From JADFNO01 sp965369945 (GTDB lineage Bacteria; Planctomycetota; Phycisphaerae; Phycisphaerales; SM1A02), in NCBI GenBank assembly GCA_965369945.1, contig CBDUST010000017.1, forward strand, positions 1 to 28,542: a DNA stretch of 28,542 nucleotides. Direction: 5' to 3'. Below are positions 7,686 to 13,443 of the stretch, piece after piece. Each line of letters opens with the position of its first letter. The stretch's first letter is position 1. The position numbers and the translations under genes are program-made. The notes under the pieces were generated by a model that saw only the letters and a program-made list of their open reading frames with translations, ran no database searches and had not been told where the DNA came from.

Positions 7686-8883
7686 CTCGACTCTAGATCG
7701 TATGATCGGCTACTGCACGAACGTGCATGCCGGCGCGACGTTGGAGCAAACCAAGGCAAATCTCGAAAACTATGCCCTAGCAGTCAAGGCGATCGTTTCG
7801 CCGGATGAACCGATGGGGATTGGGATGTGGCTTTCTCGCCAAGGTGTGAATGAACTTTTCGCGCAAGGTGAGGACGGACTGCCTGAGCTTGGGCGGTGGC
7901 TTCACGAGCACGGACTAATCCCGTTCACCTTCAACGGCTTTCCCTACGGCAATTTCCATGAGCCGGTCGTCAAACATCGCGTGTACGAGCCTGATTGGAA
8001 CACGACGGATCGCCTTGGATATACACATGCGTTGGCGGCGATCCTGACTGAGATATCACCTCAGTTCTCGCATCGTAGTATCTCCACGCTTCCTTTGGGT
8101 TGGCCGAAAGACACACCCGCTAAGGACAACTTTGCTGCGGCAGCAAGTAATCTACTTGAACTCGCTAAGGAGCTTCGTCGAATCGCCGACACAACCGGCG
8201 TGTTCATTCACGTTGATCTTGAGCCTGAGCCGGGTTGTCTGTTGCAACGCAGCACAGACGTGGTCGACTTCTTTCGTGATTACCTCCTCCCTGCGGCGGA
8301 GCAAATGCAGATTCCATCGGAGATTGTCTACGGCCACCTCCGCGTGTGTCATGATATTTGCCATGCTGCGGTGATGTTTGAAGATCAGGCGACGGTGCTT
8401 GACAACTACCGGGCGGCCGGCATCCATGTCGGCAAAGTGCAAGTGTCCAATGCGATAAGAGTCGCATTCGATGAGTTGTCAACGGTACAGCGCGGACTGG
8501 CGGTTGATCAACTGCGTGCTTTTGCGGAGGATCGCTACCTACATCAGACAATGATCCGCCTTCCCGAAGGTGAAATGACTTTCTATGACGATCTTCCTGA
8601 AGCGCTCGCTTCTATTGGGAAGCACGAACCGAGCGGCGAGTGGCGCATCCATTTCCACGTACCGATCTTCCTTGACCGATTCGGCTTGATTGAAACGACC
8701 CAGGTACAGATCGGCCAATGCCTTCGGGCAATCGGACCGGACGATACCGTCAGACACTTCGAGGTTGAGACCTACGCGTGGGATGTACTCCCCAACCAAC
8801 TGCGCACCGGCGATCTGGCTGCGGGAATCGCCCGCGAAATCCAGTGGCTCCAAGAGCGATTCGCCGTTGAGGATGGCACATGA
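7675..8883 (+). CDS. eboE: EboE: sugar-phosphate isomerase/xylose isomerase-like TIM barrel
   Basis: A 402-residue TIM-barrel protein of the xylose isomerase-like/AP endonuclease 2 superfamily, called metabolite traffic protein EboE in ebo clusters. Blocks with probable metal or substrate residues are IGYCTNVHAGATLEQT near the start, FTFNGFPYGNFH, the acidic strand VDLEPEPGCLL, RVCHDICHAAVMFED and RIHFHVPIFLDRFG. The ATG at 7675 overlaps the eboB stop by 11 bases; a second ATG at 7702, directly before IGYCTNVH, is also possible. Neither has a clear ribosome binding site, consistent with translational coupling. The longer frame back to 7591 is an out-of-frame reading of eboB. The stop overlaps eboC by four bases. 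The chemical step is unknown. Confidence 0.9.
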   Translation: MDTDSTLDRMIGYCTNVHAGATLEQTKANLENYALAVKAIVSPDEPMGIGMWLSRQGVNELFAQGEDGLPELGRWLHEHGLIPFTFNGFPYGNFHEPVVKHRVYEPDWNTTDRLGYTHALAAILTEISPQFSHRSISTLPLGWPKDTPAKDNFAAAASNLLELAKELRRIADTTGVFIHVDLEPEPGCLLQRSTDVVDFFRDYLLPAAEQMQIPSEIVYGHLRVCHDICHAAVMFEDQATVLDNYRAAGIHVGKVQVSNAIRVAFDELSTVQRGLAVDQLRAFAEDRYLHQTMIRLPEGEMTFYDDLPEALASIGKHEPSGEWRIHFHVPIFLDRFGLIETTQVQIGQCLRAIGPDDTVRHFEVETYAWDVLPNQLRTGDLAAGIAREIQWLQERFAVEDGT

Positions 8884-9758
8884 GCCGAGCGCCCAAATCA
8901 ATCGGCGCGTATTTGGAGTTGGCTCGGCTTTCCAACATTCCCACGTGTTGGAGCAACGTACTGGTCGGCTGCGCGATCGGCGGGCTGAGCGGTTGGGCGG
9001 ATTGGCCAACGATCGGGATCATGGCTCTCGCCATTAGTCTGCTGTACATCGCGGGGATGGCGCTCAATGACGCAGCCGATCACAAACTCGATCGCCAACA
9101 ACGACCCGAGCGACCTATACCCTCCGGTCGGGTTTCGGTACGTGCTGCGTACACCTTTGCCAGCATCGCGTTGGCGACCGCTGTCGGGTTACTTGCAACC
9201 CTGGGTCTAGCTGCCTTACTTCTGGGCCTACTTCTTGGGGTAACGATCATCGCCTACGACTACCTGCACAAGAAATTCGCAGCATCGGCTGTGTTGATGG
9301 GGCTGTGCCGAGGACTCGTGTATCTCACTGCTGCGGCAGCCGTCGCCTGGCCGCTTGACTGGACGATCAGTTTGACCTTCGCCGGTGCGTTCACCGTCTA
9401 CATCACAATCATCACGTTCATCGCACAAACAGAGGCCGGTTCCACGACCGGCCGGCGACATCGACTTGGCATCGTACTACCACTTGTTGTGCTCTTGCCG
9501 GCCGCATTCGTTCGATCCGAGTCATGGACCTGGACCGTAGTTGTCGCGGTTCTTGCTGTGTTGTGGCTCATCCTAGCGGCTCGACACGCCTTGGCGCAAC
9601 CGCCTCGTACCAAGAACGCCGTCCTAGCTTGGCTCTCGGGCATCTGCTTGATCGATGCGTTCTATCTCACGTTGCTTGATCAAACTCAATTCGCAGCCGC
9701 TGCGCTTGGATGCTTTGTGCTGACCGCAATCGGTCATCGGTATATCCTTGGCACCTGA
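8880..9758 (+). CDS. eboC: EboC: UbiA-family membrane prenyltransferase
   Basis: A 292-residue integral membrane protein with about eight or nine hydrophobic segments. The first aspartate-rich motif of the UbiA superfamily is intact: NDAADHKLD (Asn63, Asp64, Asp71) followed by RQQRPERPIPSG, the usual loop. The second motif is reduced to AYDYLHKK (Asp127), lacking the full DxxxD. UbiA enzymes transfer an isoprenyl chain onto an aromatic or sugar acceptor at the inner membrane; the acceptor in ebo clusters is not known. The ATG overlaps the eboE stop (ATGA), and the stop is one base before the eboF start. Family assignment is firm. Confidence 0.9.
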   Translation: MSRAPKSIGAYLELARLSNIPTCWSNVLVGCAIGGLSGWADWPTIGIMALAISLLYIAGMALNDAADHKLDRQQRPERPIPSGRVSVRAAYTFASIALATAVGLLATLGLAALLLGLLLGVTIIAYDYLHKKFAASAVLMGLCRGLVYLTAAAAVAWPLDWTISLTFAGAFTVYITIITFIAQTEAGSTTGRRHRLGIVLPLVVLLPAAFVRSESWTWTVVVAVLAVLWLILAARHALAQPPRTKNAVLAWLSGICLIDAFYLTLLDQTQFAAAALGCFVLTAIGHRYILGT

Positions 9759-9759
9759 T

Positions 9760-11136
9760 ATGGCGCATCCGACCGCTGTCATTAATGTTGTGGGACTCAC
9801 CGGTTCGCTCATCGGCGAACACTCGCCCAATATCCGCGCCTTCCTCGAAGACGGAAGTTTGCGGCGCCTCAAGCCTGTCCTACCAGCCGTGACATGCGCC
9901 GTGCAGTCAAGCATGTTGACCGGGCTCACGCCAAACGAGCATGGCATCGTCGCCAACGGTTGGTACAACCACGATCTGGCGGAGATTCAATTCTGGAAGC
10001 AGTCCAACCATCTCGTCAATGGCGAAAAGGTTTGGGACGCAGCTCGCAACCGCGATCCTGCCATCACGACTAGTGTGATGTTCTGGTGGTACAACATGTA
10101 CTCATCTGCCCAGTACTCGGTCACACCCAGGCCGATGTATAAGGCCGATGGTCGCAAAACCCCGGACGTGTACACCGAACCCGCTAATCTGCGCGATCGA
10201 CTGCAAGCTAAACTTGGCACGTTCCCACTCTTTCAGTTTTGGGGACCCGCTTCGTCCATCAAGTCGAGTCAATGGATCGCAGACGCGAGCGTACTTGTTC
10301 ACCAATGGCATCAAGCGACGCTGTCACTGATCTACTTACCTCATCTCGATTACAGCCTACAGAGGCTCGGTCCGGAGCATCGCGACATCCCCAATCATGT
10401 CCGGGAAATCGACACAGTCGTCGGCAACTTGATCGACTATTTCGATTCAAAAGGCGTTCGAATAATCCTCATAAGTGAATACGGCATCGAGGCGGTCGAC
10501 GATTCGGTACACATCAATCGCGAGTTGCGAAAGGCCGGCCTGCTTCGCGTGCGCACCGAGCAAGGCCTTGAACTGGTGAACCCCGGTGCGAGCGACGCCT
10601 TCGCCGTAACGGATCATCAGATCGCACATGTCTATATCAACGCTCGCGATCGAATGAACCAGGTCAAAGCAACATGCCAGGACATCGACGGTATTGATCT
10701 GGTCCTCGATGATGCTGAGCAGCGCAAACATTCGATCGATCACCAGCGGTCAGGCGAGCTTGTGTTGGTATCCAACCACCGCCGATGGTTTAGCTACGAT
10801 TATTGGTTGGATGACCAGGCCGCCCCTGACTTTGCGCGGACTGTCGATATTCATCGCAAACCGGGCTACGACCCATGCGAACTCTTCATCGATCCGAAAC
10901 TAAGCCTCCCAAAGCTACAAATCGCGTGGAAACTGCTTCGCAAGAAGCTCGGTTTTCGCACGCTCATGGATGTGATACCGCTGGATACTTCATTGGTTCG
11001 CGGTTCACATGGGCGCGTCGACTTGCCACCCGACCTGCAGCCCGTGCTGATCACCCAGCATGAGCCGACTGACCGCGCCGACGAGATACCCTGTCAGGCG
11101 GTGCGCGATATCATCCTCGAACATCTATTCGAGTGA
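9760..11136 (+). CDS. eboF: EboF: alkaline-phosphatase-superfamily protein with degenerate metal site
   Basis: A 458-residue protein of the type I phosphodiesterase/nucleotide pyrophosphatase fold. The ATG at 9760 begins one base after the eboC stop; a TTG at 9748 would overlap it and is less likely. The nucleophile block is LPAVTCAVQSSMLTGLTPNE with Thr45, and the last histidine is in GSHG (His417). Other canonical ligands look lost: IDG near the N-terminus is VVG (Val11), the DxxxH motif is DYSLQ (Gln201), and SDHG is SEYG (Glu240, Tyr241). The GWYNHD and MFWWYNMYS blocks are, from memory, typical of EboF, so the change may be family-wide. No signal peptide is visible. It is the last core gene of the cluster. 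Confidence 0.88.
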   Translation: MAHPTAVINVVGLTGSLIGEHSPNIRAFLEDGSLRRLKPVLPAVTCAVQSSMLTGLTPNEHGIVANGWYNHDLAEIQFWKQSNHLVNGEKVWDAARNRDPAITTSVMFWWYNMYSSAQYSVTPRPMYKADGRKTPDVYTEPANLRDRLQAKLGTFPLFQFWGPASSIKSSQWIADASVLVHQWHQATLSLIYLPHLDYSLQRLGPEHRDIPNHVREIDTVVGNLIDYFDSKGVRIILISEYGIEAVDDSVHINRELRKAGLLRVRTEQGLELVNPGASDAFAVTDHQIAHVYINARDRMNQVKATCQDIDGIDLVLDDAEQRKHSIDHQRSGELVLVSNHRRWFSYDYWLDDQAAPDFARTVDIHRKPGYDPCELFIDPKLSLPKLQIAWKLLRKKLGFRTLMDVIPLDTSLVRGSHGRVDLPPDLQPVLITQHEPTDRADEIPCQAVRDIILEHLFE

Positions 11137-11168
11137 TGATCACAGGTCCGAATACGAGGAGATCCGGA

Positions 11169-11657
11169 ATGCAACATGCGATCGAATCAATCGTCGATGG
11201 CTATGACAGCGGACTCTTGACACGCCGGCAGCTCATCGCCCATCTTGCAACAGTCGCCGCGGCGATGTCGGGAACTGCTGTCGCCTCGCAGGAGGCCCTC
11301 CCAAAGAGCACATTCAAGGCGACCGGGCTCGATCACATCGCCCTTTCGGTCACGGACGTCGCGCGATCGCGTATCTTCTACCAGAGGCACCTAGGACTGA
11401 AGATCATGAGCGATGGAGGCGAGCAAAGTTGCTTTCTTCATTGCGGTAATAACTTCGTCGCCCTGTTTCGGTCGAAGGAGTCGGCAATGAACCACTATTG
11501 CTACGCGATTGACGACTACGAACCGGGTGCTGCCGTCGAAAAACTCAAGGCTGCGGGGTTGACAGTGAGACGTGCACAGAACCGCGTGTACTTCGACGAT
11601 CCCGACGGGCTGGAAGTTCAAGTCGCCGCGGCCCACGCCGGATCCATCACGCCCTAA
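11169..11657 (+). CDS. Tat-type exported VOC (glyoxalase-fold) protein
   Basis: A 162-residue protein. GAGGAG ends seven bases before the ATG at 11169; the in-frame start at 11133 overlaps eboF and has no such signal. The N-terminus is a short polar stretch, then LTRRQLIAHLATVAAAMSGTAVA, which resembles a twin-arginine signal. The rest is a single VOC domain: LDHIALSVTDVARSRIFYQRHLGL at the start and VYFDDPDGLEVQV at the end, supplying the histidine and glutamate expected of a metal site. VOC proteins include glyoxalases, extradiol dioxygenases and resistance proteins, and the reaction cannot be chosen here. It follows eboF by 32 bases on the same strand and converges with the next gene, leaving two bases between stop codons. 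Confidence 0.82.
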   Translation: MQHAIESIVDGYDSGLLTRRQLIAHLATVAAAMSGTAVASQEALPKSTFKATGLDHIALSVTDVARSRIFYQRHLGLKIMSDGGEQSCFLHCGNNFVALFRSKESAMNHYCYAIDDYEPGAAVEKLKAAGLTVRRAQNRVYFDDPDGLEVQVAAAHAGSITP

Positions 11658-11659
11658 CC

Positions 11660-12532
11660 TCAGGGTCCGGTACTCTGTTCCAACCGCTCGCTACGCCTCT
11701 CTCTTGCGGTGCGTATCACCTTGCGCGTAGCGAGATCGAAGCGCTGCCCAGGCGCAAGGAAGTAGAACCGCCCTTCGTCGCCCATCTTCTGATGATCATA
11801 AATCGCGACGTACGAACGGCCGATGACTTCGAATTCATCGCCCTGAACAACGATCGCTGTATCCTCATCGATGCCGATTCCCAAGAGTTCGGGCTTGGCG
11901 CGGATCACTTCGATCATGTCGAATTGCCGGTTCCGCTTCAGCACGTGCTGATCGATCGCGGTGTTCTTCAAGTAGCCGAATCCTTGTTCGTGATCGCCCA
12001 TCATGATCACGTTCGTTTTGGAGTCGCCGCGCACGAGATATGATCCCTGAATGGTTGCGCCTGCGGACGAACCGCCGATCACGCCGCCGCGCTGCAGTAC
12101 ACCCCACAACGCCTGTTCGGTCTTCGTTCCCAGGTAGGCATCCACCAATCTCCATTGCCGGCCACCGCCGAACCACACGCCCCCAGCTTCGGTGATCGGT
12201 TGCACGAACGAATCGGAATTTGCCTCCTCACGATCCCGAGTGTGAAGCACGCTCACGTTCTTCGCGCCGTACCCAGCCAATTGCCGGGCGAAACTTTGTC
12301 CCGACGCGACCGCGCTGTCGCCACCGAGCGCGGTCGGAATCACGATGATGCTTGCGTCCGGTCCGCCGGCCAGTTGGATAAAACGCTGGGCGATCTGCGG
12401 TGTGAGACCTCCACCAACGATGACAAGCGAGCCGCTTGTGGGCCCGACCTCCTGTGCGGTTGCCGTGCTCGGGCAAATCGCAGCGACGAGAGTGATAAGA
12501 GCGCAAACGACCGAAGTCATGGGTGTCTTCAT
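11660..12532 (-). CDS. Secreted cyanophycinase-like peptidase (family S51)
   Basis: A 290-residue predicted exported serine peptidase of the S51/cyanophycinase type. The signal peptide is MKTPMTSVVCALITLVAAICPSTATA. Family landmarks are LVIVGGG, VIPTALGGDS, VWFGGGRQWRLV, the nucleophile elbow GGSSAGAT (Ser156) and DQHVLKRNRQFDM with His196, then GIDEDTAIVVQGD. Cyanophycinases cleave beta-linked Asp-Arg dipeptides from cyanophycin; secreted members act on external polymer or other isoaspartyl peptides. No cyanophycin synthetase gene is in the window, so an extracellular scavenging role is more likely than mobilisation of an internal store. The start at 12532 or 12535 is chosen for the signal peptide; the upstream 49 codons are not protein-like. 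The ribosome binding site is weak. Confidence 0.88.
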   Translation of the reverse strand: MKTPMTSVVCALITLVAAICPSTATAQEVGPTSGSLVIVGGGLTPQIAQRFIQLAGGPDASIIVIPTALGGDSAVASGQSFARQLAGYGAKNVSVLHTRDREEANSDSFVQPITEAGGVWFGGGRQWRLVDAYLGTKTEQALWGVLQRGGVIGGSSAGATIQGSYLVRGDSKTNVIMMGDHEQGFGYLKNTAIDQHVLKRNRQFDMIEVIRAKPELLGIGIDEDTAIVVQGDEFEVIGRSYVAIYDHQKMGDEGRFYFLAPGQRFDLATRKVIRTARERRSERLEQSTGP

Positions 12533-13052
12533 CATCTGATCAATGGTAGCCGATGCACGGCGAGAGAAGCCACAGAAGAAGGGATGCGGGATGGGCCATG
12601 AGCCATAAGGGGGGAAGAGTGAGTGATAATCTCGCCTGTTTAGCGGGTGACGCGCAGCGTCCGGAGGCAGTGGAGGAACCACAGATAAACACAGATACGT
12701 CGAACCGGTCGGGAGTTCGATCCGCGATAGATCGAACCGGTCCCGAGTTCTTCACGGCAAACGAATTAGCCGTGGCTGATGCGGCGAGTATGCGCAAGCT
12801 TGATCGGCGAAGTCGACGGCTTTTTGGTAGACGTCGAGCTTCTCGAACATGAAGGTCACGATGAGATTGTGCAGGCGAAAGAAGATGAGCAGTGGAACGT
12901 GAGACCGCCGTGGAGCGAGACAGTAGAAAGTAGAGAGTAGACCGAGGAGAGAAACGCTCGTTCCAAGCGAGCGCTCGAACCAGCTCGAAGCGCGTTCCGC
13001 CATGCTCTACTTTCTCGTTTCTACTCTCTCTTTTCTATTGGCCTTTGGCCAA
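12533..13052. other. Repeat-rich intergenic spacer
   Basis: About 520 bases without an intact gene. They contain a near-exact direct repeat, TCGAACCGGTCsssAGTTC, at 12700-12718 and 12732-12750; the stretch CCACAGATAAACACAGATA at about 12680-12698, a type of sequence I associate with four-helix-bundle gene surroundings; the stump of such a gene at 12755-12850; and an imperfect inverted repeat, AGTAGAAAGTAGAGAGTAG at 12922-12940 against CTACTTTCTCGTTTCTACTC at 13007-13026. It looks like a decayed accessory insertion beside the tRNA cluster. Confidence 0.6.
12755..12850 (-). pseudogene. Remnant of a four-helix-bundle (23S rRNA IVP-type) gene
   Basis: The frame from ATG 12850 reads MFEKLDVYQKAVDFADQACA, which closely resembles the N-terminus of the four-helix-bundle proteins also found encoded in 23S rRNA intervening sequences (about 115-120 residues). 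After roughly 20 residues the similarity stops (YSPHQPRLIRLP) and the frame ends, so about five sixths of the gene are missing. No ribosome binding site precedes the ATG. The longer frame back to 13003 has no resemblance to the family. I read this as a truncated, dead copy. The match is from memory of the family's N-terminal signature, over a short length. Confidence 0.6.

Positions 13053-13053
<1 letters not shown>
13037..13053. repeat. Perfect 17-base palindrome abutting tRNA-Pro
   Basis: ATTGGCC-TTT-GGCCAAT forms a 7-bp stem and directly adjoins the 3' end of tRNA-Pro, sharing the discriminator position. On the minus strand it is followed by AGAAAAGAGAG, not a T-run, so it is not a standard terminator. 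It could mark the 3' processing site of the tRNA transcript. Confidence 0.6.
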
Positions 13054-13128
<75 letters not shown>

Positions 13129-13146
13129 AGGTTACTAGTCTACCAA

Positions 13147-13229
13147 TGGGCGGAGCAGGATTCGAACCTGCGAAGGCGTAAGCCAGCGGGTTTACAGCCC
13201 GCCCCGATTGTCCACTCCGGCACCCGCCC
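13147..13229 (-). tRNA. tRNA-Tyr (anticodon GTA)
   Basis: An 83-base class II tRNA with a long variable arm. The acceptor GGGCGGG pairs with TCCGCCC (one G-T) before discriminator A; the anticodon arm GCGGG-CTGTAAA-CCCGC gives GTA; the T-arm has GGTTCGAATCC. The 3' CCA is not encoded. It lies 20 bases from tRNA-Pro and 69 from tRNA-Thr. Confidence 0.95.
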
Positions 13230-13298
13230 TAAATTCAAGGGGCCTACTCTATCGGCCCGGGTGCCTTGCCTCAAGCCTCATCCCTCATCCCTTCTCAA

Positions 13299-13371
13299 AG
13301 CCACCGGGGGGATTCGAACCCTCAACCTGCGGTTTACAAAACCGCTGCTCTGCCAATTGAGCTACGGTGGC
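13299..13371 (-). tRNA. tRNA-Thr (anticodon TGT)
   Basis: A 73-base cloverleaf. The acceptor GCCACCG pairs with CGGTGGC before discriminator T; the anticodon arm GCGGT-TTTGTAA-ACCGC gives TGT, reading ACA; the T-arm contains GGTTCGAATCC. The 3' CCA is not encoded. It is the first tRNA of the cluster, about 70 bases after the mnmG stop. Confidence 0.95.
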
Positions 13372-13443
13372 GACGTCAATCAGCGTAGGTCGGCTCAATC
13401 ATCCACTCAACTTGCGTTTGCGCCGGATCATTTCAGCGCATTT

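Noticed and set aside
12553..12852. A 99-codon plus-strand frame in the spacer
   Set aside because: It spans direct repeats and the remnant gene, and its composition is biased; no start signal.
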